64,000 nucleotides of DNA, taken from positions 15,306,378 to 15,370,377 of the forward strand of contig OY755240.1 in NCBI GenBank assembly GCA_963576725.1, written 5' to 3'. This DNA comes from Azorinus chamasolen (taxonomy: Eukaryota; Mollusca; Bivalvia; Cardiida; Solecurtidae). Under the pieces are notes generated by a model that saw only the letters and a program-made list of their open reading frames with translations, had not been told where the DNA came from and did no database searches. How positions within the stretch are numbered: position 1 is the first letter of the stretch; the number at the start of each line of letters is the position of its first letter. A program made the position numbers and the translations under genes. Shown here in pieces: positions 42,348-53,149 of the stretch.

Positions 42348-42420
42348 TAACTCGACTGGGACTCGAACCCAGGGTCTCTGGCTTACCATGCCAACACTCT
42401 ACCAACTGAGCTACCAAGCC
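42348..42420 (-). tRNA. tRNA-Thr(GGT)-like gene or pseudogene
   Basis: A 73-nt cloverleaf on the minus strand: D stem GCTC/GAGT, anticodon stem TTGGC/GCCAG with loop ATGGTAA (anticodon GGT), five-base variable loop, T stem CTGGG/CCCAG with loop TTCGAGT. The A box (TAGCTCAGTTGG) and B box (GGTTCGAGTCC) are intact. The 7-bp acceptor stem pairs only with four G-T wobbles. A GGT anticodon is unusual for eukaryotic Thr, so a decayed or repeat-derived copy is likely. Confidence 0.6.
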
Positions 42421-42647
42421 ACACAGTAAAGCCTATCAACTTATTTCACCATAATCTCTACCCGGCTACACACACCCCCTCTACACAAGAATTCGTCCCG
42501 AATTCTTACTCAAAGAACACTCAACGAGTGTCTTATTATTACACATTATCTTCATATAATCTTCATATAAGCTTCATATAAATCACCTTATGGGTTATTT
42601 ACGTTGGGGGCCAAATGTAACCGGGTGTTCTTATAAAGAAACATACC

Positions 42648-42720
42648 CGCTCAGACCCGGGATCGAACCCGGGTCGCCAGGTTCACAGTCATGCACTCTA
42701 CCACGTCGCCATAAAAGCGC
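42648..42720 (-). tRNA. tRNA-like sequence (pseudogene or SINE head)
   Basis: A-box-like TGGCGACGTGGTAGAGTG and a perfect B box GGTTCGATCCC within a CCCGGG/CCCGGG T arm. The anticodon arm does not pair well (loop CTGTGAA, GTG). It lies 230 bp upstream, same strand, of the Thr-like copy. More likely a relic than a working tRNA. Confidence 0.5.
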
Positions 42721-42747
42721 GCTTGTACAGCAAGGCCGTACAAGTGA

Positions 42748-42960
42748 TGATAATAAATTCTGAAAGGGGGTGATCCCCCGAGAGCAAAAATTGCAACACA
42801 AAAAGAGAAAATTGCCGACTCGGTTTTATTGAGTCTGTTCATGAACAGTAATTGAAAGTGCAACACTGCTCACGCCCCCTAGCACCGGCTTAAGCGGTAT
42901 TCAATTTTCAGAACAAGAAGTACTGGAATTCATTATCTCGAAGGATCAGAAGGTATAAAC
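42748..42960 (+). repeat. ~240-bp interspersed repeat
   Basis: TAAATTCTGAAAGGGGGTGA through GACTCGGTTTTATTGAGTC, CACGCCCCCTAGCACCGGCT and TCGAAGGATCAGAAGGTATA. The 3' GTACGGGGCGAC end is lost. Confidence 0.85.
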
Positions 42961-43069
42961 CTACACACTGTGACAATAGGAAGTCCGTTACCAGTAATCA
43001 CATGACCAGCTGGAGAATAGCAAACTTTTGAAGTGGCGCAATCTCAATTATCAGGAATATTATCATTAA

Positions 43070-43290
43070 GTCCACTATTCAATATCTTGAGTTTACACTG
43101 TTCAAAGTCCTAGCAGGATTAGACTGATTTTGTAATAACTATATGTTGCCGATCAAATGTGCATTTTAACGCATTTGCAAACGGAATAGACCCGGTTCAG
43201 ACATTTACTGGATGGTTGCTCTGCTTTTTGACGGGAATACTATATTCTACAGATTCTGACATGGTCAAACTTTCTATATTCATATACATT
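43070..43290. repeat. Duplicated segment (copy of 48030-48260)
   Basis: Shares GACTGATTTTGTAATAAC, the GCATTTGCAAACGG block and AGATTCTGACATGG, in order, with 48030-48260, which lies just upstream of the EF-hand exon region of unit A. Confidence 0.65.
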
Positions 43291-43439
43291 ATATTACATA
43301 AAATCATTGCTCATGTCATTTTTCTTACATGAATATTCATGCGTTGTATTCAATAATTCGGAATCTAAAATACATGCAAATTGATGTCACGAAATCATTT
43401 CATCATCAATTTTAAGGTATAGATCAAGAAAAGCTGCAT

Positions 43440-44165
43440 AAGTGTAGGAAGGGTTAGCTTTATTCAATTTGAGTTATTTGGGTAAATTGTTGGAATCAGC
43501 CCATCAACGAAAGGGTTATCTAAGTTAAAAGTATCATCCACATATCAAGAAGTTTCATTAAATACTTTTATAATATTTTATCTTCTTGCGATTGTGGATT
43601 CAAACGTAACATGACATATCTCTCATAGCAGAACAAATACAAATCGGCGACTACTGGTGCACAATTCGTACCCATAGGAATACCAATCCCCTGATGGTAT
43701 ACAGCATTCCCATAACGTACACATATTTTATCCAGAAGAAAGGTAAGTGATTTGCAAACGTCTGTGCAAGTCAAATTGGTGTAATATTTCATTTGATCGT
43801 CAGTAAAAAAAGCTGTTTTAGCATTGAATGCCAGAAATGAATTTTCTTCTCGGGCAAATACTTTCTGGATTAAGGTAGTAAGTTTATCTTTTATTAAATC
43901 ACGAGGAATAGTTGTGTACAAAGTAAAACAAATCGCATGTGCTTACAGTGGATGTTTTGAAGTATGTTTACGACATCTGAAGACTTCTTAATAGACCAGA
44001 AGAGATTTATTCCAGAAGTCTTATCACAATATAATTTTACATGTTCTTTTATCTTTGTTAAACAATAAGTCAAAAGTATAGACGTTTTTGTAATTGTACA
44101 ATAACTAGAATTTGGAATGACACGCGCCTTATATATTTTTTATGTAGTTTTAGTAACCAAACATT
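43440..44165 (-). pseudogene. RT relic of Penelope-like element (central part)
   Basis: The minus strand reads ...LIKDKLTTLIQKVFAREENS, YYTNLTCTDVCKSLTFLLDK, YGNAVYHQGIGIPMGTNCAP and FCYERYVMLRLNPQSQED. It is flanked by decayed fingers and C-terminal parts in other frames. It lacks the 3' tail. Confidence 0.82.
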
Positions 44166-44199
44166 GTGGAAAACCACCATTTCCATGATATTTACTACT

Positions 44200-44605
44200 T
44201 TTTATTTCAAGGATTGCCGTCAAATTCTTGTAATAAAGTGACTGTGTTAAGCTAGGAATGTGAGGTTCGGACGTCCGTAAACCGGTTCAAACTCCAGAGG
44301 TGATTTTGCTACTGACCATTCAAAGGTGGTACTCTCTTTGTCACCCTTACCTTTGTTTGACTTGTGTTTTTGTACTTGTGCTTTTGTTCATGTTTGGAAT
44401 GTTTATCTCTGGTGCTTGTGTGTTTGTGTTTTATGTGTTCATCTCGTGTGTGTGTGCGTGTGTTTGAGTATGCGGTTGTGTGTGTGGGGGTGTGTGGTCG
44501 TGTGTGTGTGTATGTGTGTGGCATGCTGACCATCGATGATTTGGTGGTGGTTGCGTCTTGTATGTGGCTTTGCCTGCTTGACGATACTGCTTTTGCATTT
44601 ACCTA
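44200..44605 (+). mobile_element. Family-2 Penelope-like 3' tail
   Basis: TAAACCGGTTCAAACTCC, hairpin region near 44292-44312 (one stem mismatch), a GT-rich microsatellite at about 44448-44521 and end GTGGCTTTGCCTGCTTGAC near 44565. Confidence 0.82.
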
Positions 44606-44609
44606 TAAT

Positions 44610-47590
44610 CAAGGTAGATAGATGATCGCCTTCAATATATTTAATTGTACTAACCTTTCGTTAAGCATATGGCTTAATACAGACAATACGGCACTATGTC
44701 TAGCGGTAGCTTTAGTGAGTCTGTGGTGGAGCTTCAAACCGTTTGAATCAATACAAAAAGCTAAGTAACTCGGTAGCTCATGAGGATTCAAACTGTTTCA
44801 CATTTTACCTAATTATTATTTATATAACGACAATATGAATATATATTTTATGTATTTCTACAATTACATTCCGAAAAAAGCGCTATTTCACTCAGCTTTT
44901 AAAACTTTATAAACAAGCTGATGGTACCAAAATAATGAGCTGTTTGTCCGGGCATACTCAGAGTTAAATGGCACCGAAATGTGTCTGTAAGGTAAATGAC
45001 TGACATTTGTGGTAATAAGATACGACTGTAGGGTTTGCTTTCTTCAAATGTTCTCCGATTCTGTGTAGGATTCGTATGTGTGGCTAATCACGCTTCATCT
45101 GCTTCAAACCTGTTAGGAAATCAGATAGGTTGCACGTGACATTATAAGATTTCAGATAGGTTAGCGTAATACATATATTCTTACTTATATACTATTTATG
45201 TTATTCCATATTAAAGTTTGAAAACGATTCACTTTTCATATTAAAGGAACACAAGAACGGAATTGTATGATATGTTTAATAAACCGTGCTTTGTACTGGT
45301 TCAATAACTGTGCAATCTGAGCAGAAACCGATGCAGGTATTATATACTTGCCTAGGTCAACGCCATGCGCTCGCACATGTATCCAGACAGAAACGTAACG
45401 TATATCAGTCATACATCTCCATAAATTGCTTTGTGAAATCATCCTAATGAATTTGCTATACGTACATGCGATTTAAGATTACTGTTCTCTAAAGGTAAAC
45501 GATTTAGATCTAGCGTCCTGTGGTGAATTATATTAAATTTTGGAACTTATCAAGTTTTGCATGTTCAGGGGACGTGCAAGCAAACCATATGCAATGGGAT
45601 CGAGGATGTATCTATACAAATGAGCGACGAACTTCCCAGAATGTTTTATGAATTATGAACCCAGACAATGTGCAATACGTTAAACAATTTTATATAGTCC
45701 AGAAACAACAAACAAGCATAGGCATTTTAACGTATACCTTGATTGGATGGTTTAATTATTTTGGTTATGGAATATGGAGTTTGTGTTTCAAAGAGACCCC
45801 CTTTATGCCGCGTAAACTAAGGACAATACTGTTTGTTGGTATCAAATGTACATGGTAAAGAACGCACCATGTACAGAATATTTAACATGACAACATAGTC
45901 GATGCAATGAATATATTTAACACGTACGCGCGAGAAATCGCGAGTTTGCCATAACCTTATTCAGCCGAGATAACGCACGTTTTCTTATTCCCTGTTTTTA
46001 GATGGAAAGCAGGGATCTGTCCATTAACGTGTATAAGTGGGCTTGAACACGTGCAATATTTGTCTGCTAATATTTCATTTTTCTATTTAAATTTCTATAT
46101 CCGGATGCCTACACCTTTAAAAGTGCGTTAAAGATGTATGCTTCGCAAATTTCCGCAAAGTTTGCCTTTCAAACTGACTTCAGAATCGGGATCCATGTAC
46201 CTTAACACTCATTTAACACTGAACAGCACGGTTAGTAAATGGTTGATTATTTTAAAAAGATTAGAAAAATGGTTTGCCACCGACACCAACGAAATAGCAT
46301 TCGCCATTGTCCAGAATTTGTTGTCAGAGTCAAATTTAAATACTGGAAATAATCATTCGATGTATATGTAGGTCAACAACCAGTATGATAACAACCTAAG
46401 TAATATGCAATGTGTTGTTCCGAATTAGAATCGCAGTCATGCAGAACTTTGCAGATGTCCGCTGCTTTCCGTACACAATCCCCTTTTCTAAAAAGGAGGC
46501 TCCTTTTAAAGAATTTAGATAACGATAATATTTTCTATCGGAAAATTGGTTGTAAGCATTATTTTCATTGTATGTATACGTGTTCTGGTGTTGATCGATT
46601 AATACGAAAAATGAGCATACTTCTTTAATATATCTTGTGAAATATCAAATTGAATACTAATGTTACTACATAAAATTATTGCAATAAAAACGAGACTGAA
46701 GCCGAGTGGTATACTATTTTTTATGATCGGTGATCACAGTACACCATGGGTATAATGCTATACGCACTATTCGTCACTATTCGGAAAATTCGAACTATGC
46801 CGATAATTAATCACACGAAAAGTTTCCACTGTCGGCAAGGTCAAAATCAAAACACACACACCGACGGATATGGGGCAATAAAAATTCCGCTCCACAAAGT
46901 AAATATAATCCGAAGAAGGAGTAGAAAAAATATCAATCACTTGACTGAGTTAATCAACCAAATTAATCAATAAAGCGAATCATGTCTGGGAGTTCATTCA
47001 TTAACAATGAAACAGGATCTCGCTTGAACGCTTATCATGTTTGTTTATCAATATCCAAACTCTCTGAAGTGATATGAAAAGAACAATTCATTCTTAAGCG
47101 CCAATCAGTTTAGATCTTGATGAAATGACAAGCTATGAGGCGTCTCATCTACATCAAAACTGGTTAAAAAGATAACAATCAAGGAAACTGCATTTGTATA
47201 GACTCAGATCAGTAACTATTAGATCTTTATTAATGCATACAAATGCAAATGAAACATACCAAGAAAAGTAAATGAATTGGGGTAGTGTAAACATTGTAGT
47301 CCCAGTTTAGCAGCCACTTCTCCTATGCGACGTCTGATCAAGATCTACACTGTTTGCAGGGTCATAGGAATACATAAAGTCGATTCTGGTGATTTTCAAA
47401 CTGTGAATCAGATGTTGCATGCGAGATGCTGCTGATTTGAGACTACCCTCTTTGAAATTCTACAAATCCTCAAATGTCCTGGAGCCCGGCTCAAATGTAT
47501 GATCAAACGGAAAATGTTTAAAGAAAAAACATAGCAACTATGTGTTAGAATTTCTTGATAGGAAACAGTTGTATTCTTTTAATTCAGTGG
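44610..47590. other. AT-rich sequence without recognised features
   Basis: Only short frames are present (for example 46138-46371 and 45655-45858) with no motif I can name. I see no clear copy of the repeats listed elsewhere. Confidence 0.35.
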
Positions 47591-47600
47591 ACATACATAA

Positions 47601-47820
47601 TTATTCGGTATAATATTCCTCTGCAGGGATGAATCCGTTCCGGTCACCATCAATGTACCGTACCCAAAATGTTATATTTCCACGAATGTTGTCTGTAAAC
47701 ACCTTAATGTTATTTATGTACATGTATACGTTTAGCAGACTTTCGAAAATTCTATCCTGATAATTAACTGTGCAGGTTTCCCAACGTGTTTCCCAATATA
47801 CATTACCAATGTCAGCGGGG
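47601..47820 (-). pseudogene. Unit A second exon 4 (E4'), truncated by a stop
   Basis: Acceptor TCTGAATTGTAG ends at 47821, in the same phase as the intact exon 4. The frame reads PADIGNVYWETRWE, then IFESLLNVYMY, NIRGNITFWVRYIDGDRN and GFIPAEEYYTE before TAA at 47603-47601. The EF-hand loop DGDRNGFIPAEE is fully canonical and the NIT sequon is kept. The stop replaces the Tyr of EYLCLGF, and LCM follows it before similarity fades, so the second half is lost. It lies about 0.8 kb downstream of the intact exon 4. It could be a dead duplicate or a shortened alternative last exon. Confidence 0.8.
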
Positions 47821-48029
47821 CTACAATTCAGATACATGTACTACGCTTATTGACACGGTACCTTCTCGTGATCAACAAAATGTGTAAAGTTTGTCCATAT
47901 TAAACTTATGCAAAATAAATATTGTTTACACGTCCCTGTATTTATAGGCAGTAGTAATTAATATTCGACATTTAATATACATGCATTTGTTTTTATGTTG
48001 GTTACCTAGTAGTGTCCCGTGCCTTATCA

Positions 48030-48260
48030 ATTTACTCTATTCAAAATTCTAGATTTTACACTATTTAAAATCCTCAAAAAACATTATCAGACTGATTTTG
48101 TAATAACAATGCGTTGCCTATCAAATCTGTTTGAACGCATTTGCAAACGGCATAGACACGGATAAGACGTCGTCTACCAAAGAAGGAGTGGTCTAGTGTC
48201 TTATGGGATAAATATACATGTATATGGTTCTTAAGATTCTGACATGGCCAAATTGTTCTG
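48030..48260. repeat. Duplicated segment (copy of 43070-43290)
   Basis: Contains CAGACTGATTTTGTAATAAC, CGCATTTGCAAACGGCATAG and AAGATTCTGACATGGCCAAA in the same order as 43070-43290. Confidence 0.65.
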
Positions 48261-48586
48261 TTCTCAAATAATTCAGCCTAGATTTAATCGCCAACAGACA
48301 TGAGTTTATGTGCTATTATATCTGATTGAGCTTAGCAGCACTTACTGTAGTATACACATACTCGTGGTTCGAACTGATTTAATAATGTTTCTTTAATAAT
48401 TTTACAAAATATATATTTGCTCAGAACAGAACAGATGTTGGCGTGTTACCATAAATCTGCACATATTAATAACATGAAGTTAATTTAGAATAGGACGACC
48501 TTGACTAATAAATAACTAAAGACATAGATTTCAACATATTGTACTACGAATGTTCAAACGTATGCAACATTTGTCTCGTGTGGTTT

Positions 48587-48989
48587 TTATTCTGCATTGC
48601 TGCTCAAATTGTGTTCGATTTCCTCGAAGAGTCGATACATTTCATTTGTTTCATTTGCGCCAGTACCATACTGTACCAATGAGGCAATGTGGTCATATAC
48701 CGGAATTCCGTCATCTCCAGGGTGGTGAACACCGAAGGCCTGTTTGGTTCTCTCTATTCCAAAGCCTAAACATAAGTATTCAACGTAGAATTCCTCTGCA
48801 GAGATAAATTCGTTGTGGTCAGCATCGAGATACAGTACCCCTAACGTTATGTTTTTACGGAAGCTGTTCACAAACGCTTCTTTGTTTTTTGTGTATTCGC
48901 CTGTCAGACTCTCAAGAAATTTCGATTTTGTTGATATATATACATCGTGTCCCCATATGTCGTTCCAGAATACATTAACTGCACCCTGG
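48587..48989 (-). CDS. Exon 4 of secreted EF-hand protein (unit A)
   Basis: Acceptor TACTCTCTATTGCAG ends at 48990. One base plus 133 codons run to TAA at 48589-48587. Start QGAVNVFWNDIWGHD; the sequon NIT (SFRKNITLG) is followed by the EF-hand loop DADHNEFISAEE, in which the usual Gly6 is Glu. Then come FYVEYLCLGFG, a degenerate loop HHPGDDGIPVYD and a C-terminus with MYRLFEEIEH. An ATG at 49015 is in frame but lies across the acceptor, in intron sequence without counterpart in other copies, so I did not take it as the start. Confidence 0.88.
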
Positions 48990-51900
48990 CTGCAATAGAG
49001 AGTAAATATGTTCATACATGTGCAGATGTTGTGCTAAAATATTACACATGTAGTGACATTCCGCCTTTATCTGGGAAGTATTCTTGTAAGACATAATGAC
49101 ACACTGATCAATTGAGAGTGTATAATATATCAACAGAGCATGCTTTAGCCATAAAAAACAACAGCAACAAATATGTGCATAAATCCTAAAGATTGCAAAA
49201 CATACTCTGATCAGATAGTATATGTAATCAAACGGGTACTTATATGCGCATTGTGATCTTGCCATTCTCTATTTGCAAATGTGTCAAAAGGTATCTCACT
49301 CAGTGAATGTGTAAAATGGTATTTGATAATAATTTGAAAAGATATTGAAGGCGGAGAAAATACATTCTACTCTGAATGTTTTAAACTTCGAACAACGTCT
49401 AGTTTGTTATATTGGTTTGCACATAGTATGTTGATTTCTGAGGATTACATTTTGACTGCAGATAAGAAATCGAGTGACCCAGTGTTTAAACTAGATTTAA
49501 TGTGTTTAACTCCCTCCCATTCCGCCGGCTCCTCTCCCCTTAATGCACCCTTGTAGCTCAGAGTACAAAGAGTGTAATGCAGTACTCTAAATGAACCGTG
49601 GAACTATTTCATGTTCATTATGAATAATCATTAATGTTTAGTAACTATCAAATTCATCTTATTTTAAGATCGGCATCATTGCTAAGATAGTTGCATGATA
49701 GTACTTAACTATTATACACCTAATATGTATAATTATGCAGCTTGGAGCCAAATCCGACTCATGTTCCATTATATTGTTTGTCGTGAAGTGTTTTATTTAG
49801 TGGTGATATATTCATTGAAATCAGTGGTGTTACGAAAAGTATTTGTTACCATAGTAACCACATGTTGGGCTCAGATTGGTCGAAACTTAGATATTGTTCG
49901 ATGTAATTGAGATATTGTTCGGTGTTGATGATAATAATTATATATGTCCGGATATTTCGGTACTTCAACTTGATTTGAAATAATTTAGACAATATCGATT
50001 GCCATGACAAACGAATGTTCTGATTCACAGGTTCTGATTCGTCTCAATTCAGATATTGTTCGATTTTACAGCAATTGGCATGTATGGGTATTTTGGTACA
50101 CCGACCTCATCAAATATGGTTTGCAAGAAACTGGCGTGGTAGCGGCATGATTGCAACTGAAAGGTCACGATTTATGTATTCTTAGATAGTGTTTCGAATT
50201 GGATAAAATTTATTATTATAATTTGCTCATCGATACCTTTGACCTGTTTCGTTTGGATGGCATTCTATAACGGATTTCGTTACAATTACATCTTATGAGT
50301 AATATTTACTACGCTGTATATTTTTCATGAGGCACTATAAGTATTTCAAATAAAGTTACAAGTGTGACATTGGTATGCATTCCCTTTATACGCAGTTCTC
50401 AAGTACTTACTCGCAAGATCTAAAACACCGAGGCGAACTGTGTTTATGGAGTAGCGTATACGTTTGAGACCACGTCTCCTTCAAAACGTCAGAGGGGCCT
50501 GTGGTTATAAACAGAACTATGACAACTAATGCACCGTCACATACGTCACATTTATAAGATCAGATAAATATATGTTATTACATGTTGCTTTCTATTTATA
50601 TGCTGAAACATGAAATTGAGTCCGAAAGAAACGTGTTTGTTATATTAAGACCGTTAGCTTATCGGCGCTCTGATTATAGACGACACAATATTCTGTTTTG
50701 TTAATCACATAGAAATCGCAAAGTGTAAAACTATAGCTGATAGAGAAACATTTGCAAACGGATCTGTCAATACTGCCGTCTGAAGCCGACATAACAAATA
50801 CAACACTTCAGATGCTCTTCCTTGAAAAATGACGATCAACATGTATGATGGTATGACATAAATGATATCAAAAAATATATTCCTGAAAAAATGGCAATAA
50901 ACATGTATAATGGTATGACATTGACGATTTCATGTTTTTTAAATGAATATAAACATATGTTTATGATTCGTGAGTTTTCAGTTTGCAAATGTTTTCTTTT
51001 TCTTAAAGTGTTACGCGGATTTTATATAAATAATGTGACATAGCAAAATTCTAGTCTCAGTTTCTAGAGCGAAAGTAGGGTTTGACTGAGGTTTCGTTTT
51101 ACGACACTCCTATTATAAGAACGGTTTGGAAGGAGAACACATAAATTAATCCATATTCAAGACAACATGCCAGCGTTGGGCATTTATTTAAGATAGCCCC
51201 TGACCTTTAAACATGTTTGAAACACCCATAGTATATTTTAAACTCTTTTCTGGATGCTGTCTATGCCATCAAATGTAAAATGGCTAATCTGATATATCAG
51301 GTAAATGGTTAAAATATTGATCCTGTTGTTAACTAACATAACTAACATATATACACATATTTGGCAGATGACAGTCACGTATTGTTCATGTGCGTATAAA
51401 TGTAACAGTTGTTAGTAGATTTTGCCTGTTTAAAGTAGCTATCTAGGAGCTGTTCCGTGTAGGAGCAGTTTGATAAGAATCTGATTTAATTGTTTATACA
51501 ATATACCAATTCTGAAGCTACTTAATTTGTCTTATTGACTAGTATTATATAAAACTATTTAATGATTAATTCAATATTCCTAATGGTTGGAGTCTACTTA
51601 GTACTAATGCCTAGTAAAGTTGTATGGATCCGCATGCCTGATTACCCCAAAAACAGACCGATATTTAGTGCTTGCTCAGTGCAAGTGACAACCTTAATGA
51701 TTAGCAAATCAGTTTATATGTTGTTATAAATTAAGTTAGCTTCTAATGACACAGAGATACATCATCCCGATCAAGTACAAAACACAATGACACGGCAGGA
51801 AAAATAATTAGTCAAAAACATCTATTTGGGAAAAGGTCATATTTACACAATATTTCAAATTCACTGTTTATTGTTCGTCAGTAACAATTAAAAGTACACA

Positions 51901-52964
51901 AATGAGTCATGCAGGAAACACCACATACAGAACAAACACTGGTACTCTGTTGCTTATAATTGGTTACATTTGCATGCATGTTTGGTCTCATCATAATCCA
52001 AACTAATTTATGCATTGTAATTGGTATGAAATAATATTAAACATTGACATGCTATGAAGACAACAGCTTTTGTGGAAGTCATGTCATTATATAGGGATCT
52101 TGCTATGCATCTGTCCTCCTCCATTAATCCTTTCACTGATGAACATTTATGCGTGATATTTCTGTATTAAGGTATATTATTTCAAATGAATTATTAGTTT
52201 AGACAAACTTGTAGGATCATATTTATGTTAACTGTATAAGTGAATCGACCTATCCTTCACAAGTGACTTGGGTATATTCTGGTTGCATTTGCGTGAAAAT
52301 GTGTTTATATCTATGGAATAACTAACCTGCTGTCTGTCTAATAGATTAATATTAGTACGAATTTGAATATCTGGTACAGAACTCAGATTTATTGTAGCTA
52401 CTGTTACTGACCTCTTTGGTCTGAGCCTGTACAAATGCTCGTCAACAACAGAATCTGCGAAAATAAGATATGCTCGTCAACAACAGAATCTGCGAAAATA
52501 AGATGTGATTACATATGTACGTTACGACTATCATTTCAAAGTGGTTCAACATGTTCAACAAAGTTATCATATATGCTTGAAATGTCTAATACTGTTGAAC
52601 TTCGATATCTCCAAATCAGATTACTCGAACTTCGGATTAGTTCAAAGTAAAATGTCCACTTGTTACAATTCAGAAATCTTCTAAACATATCACTAGGAAT
52701 ATCTTTAAAATCATGTAACAGTTTACGCATGTCGAAGGTAATGCTAAATGCTTCTTTTCATGCCCTATATTTATGTTAGGCTTATGTATTCTGAAAGGCT
52801 GAAACTATGAAATAGTATCTCCTAAAACATCAGACAGAATGGCTACTTCAGGAGTCAGTCCTCTAATAGGGATATAGTCTGCAAACACATTTAAACATTT
52901 GTCAGGCAATGAAACTATGTATAGTAGAATGTCTTACCAATAAGAGTACTAACTTCATCCTCAT
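48587..52964 (-). CDS. Unit A: complete secreted EF-hand family gene (4 exons)
   Basis: Exons: 52958-52938 (MKLVLLL; an in-frame ATG at 52964 would add MR), 52454-52412 (ILLLTSICTGSDQR plus one base), 50498-50411 (GPSDVLKETWSQTYTLLH... ending RCFRSC plus GA) and 48989-48587. Junction phases 0, 1 and 2 match throughout. The product of about 184 residues has a signal peptide with likely cleavage near CTG/S, a short region with two cysteines, a conserved N-glycosylation sequon and a single clear EF-hand. It is predicted to be secreted and to bind calcium; a shell, plasma or mucus role would be guesswork. Introns are short (0.5, 1.9 and 1.4 kb) and nearly free of transposons, unlike units B and C. 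I do not recognise a named family. Confidence 0.82.
49020..50390. other. Intron 3 of unit A
   Basis: Non-coding. It holds part of the flank shared with 15.9-16.05 kb (49190-49330). No transposon is recognised. Confidence 0.5.
50411..50498 (-). CDS. Unit A exon 3
   Basis: 88 nt between acceptor TGTTTATAACCACAG and donor GTAAGT. It reads PSDVLKETWSQTYTLL and on to SPRCFRSC after the split Gly codon. Two cysteines five residues apart, counted inclusively (CFRSC), are shared with unit B. Confidence 0.85.
50520..52400. other. Intron 2 of unit A
   Basis: Non-coding. The only recognisable insertion is a roughly 55-bp fragment of a family-1 tail at 51893-51945 (minus, GAGTCATGCAGGAAACACCA). Confidence 0.5.
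52412..52454 (-). CDS. Unit A exon 2 (signal peptide core)
   Basis: A 43-nt exon with acceptor CTTATTTTCGCAG and donor GTCAGT, reading ILLLTSICTGSDQR plus one base. The acceptor and first half of the exon are duplicated just upstream (52471-52505). Using that distal copy would shift the frame into a TGA, so only the proximal acceptor gives the protein. Confidence 0.82.
52436..52505. repeat. 35-bp tandem duplication of splice acceptor and exon 2 start
   Basis: TGCTCGTCAACAACAGAATC followed by TGCGAAAATAAGATA occurs twice in direct succession, with one difference at the last base. Both copies carry a CAG acceptor on the minus strand. Confidence 0.9.
52938..52964 (-). CDS. Unit A exon 1 (translation start)
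   Basis: ATG at 52958 (or 52964) opens MKLVLLL, followed by a GTAAGA donor at 52937. The start at 52958 aligns with units B and C. The flanking GTCTTACCAATAAGAG and GGTACAAATGCAGG are conserved. Confidence 0.8.
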
Positions 52965-53017
52965 GTCAGGGTAATTACATTCACTGGTACAAATGCAGGT
53001 TGTATGTCAGATGACGG

Positions 53018-53025
53018 CTATAATA
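53018..53025 (-). promoter_or_regulatory. Candidate TATA-like box for unit A
   Basis: The minus strand reads ATTATTATAGCC about 60 bp upstream of the ATG, in the position of TTTAAA in units B and C. Inference only. Confidence 0.4.
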
Positions 53026-53149
53026 ATCTATCTGATGATTATTCATGTAGGAAATAATGACTTAATGAACGTTTGTTGAATGTTTTCAACCGCTTAAGGG
53101 CACGGGTGTTTAGCTATGACATATGTTGTAGAATGGTGTCTATATGATG

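Noticed and set aside
48587..49015. Single-exon gene starting at the ATG at 49015
   Set aside because: The first nine codons cross a good splice acceptor (TATTGCAG at 48990) that is conserved in the other copies, and the upstream sequence is not conserved.
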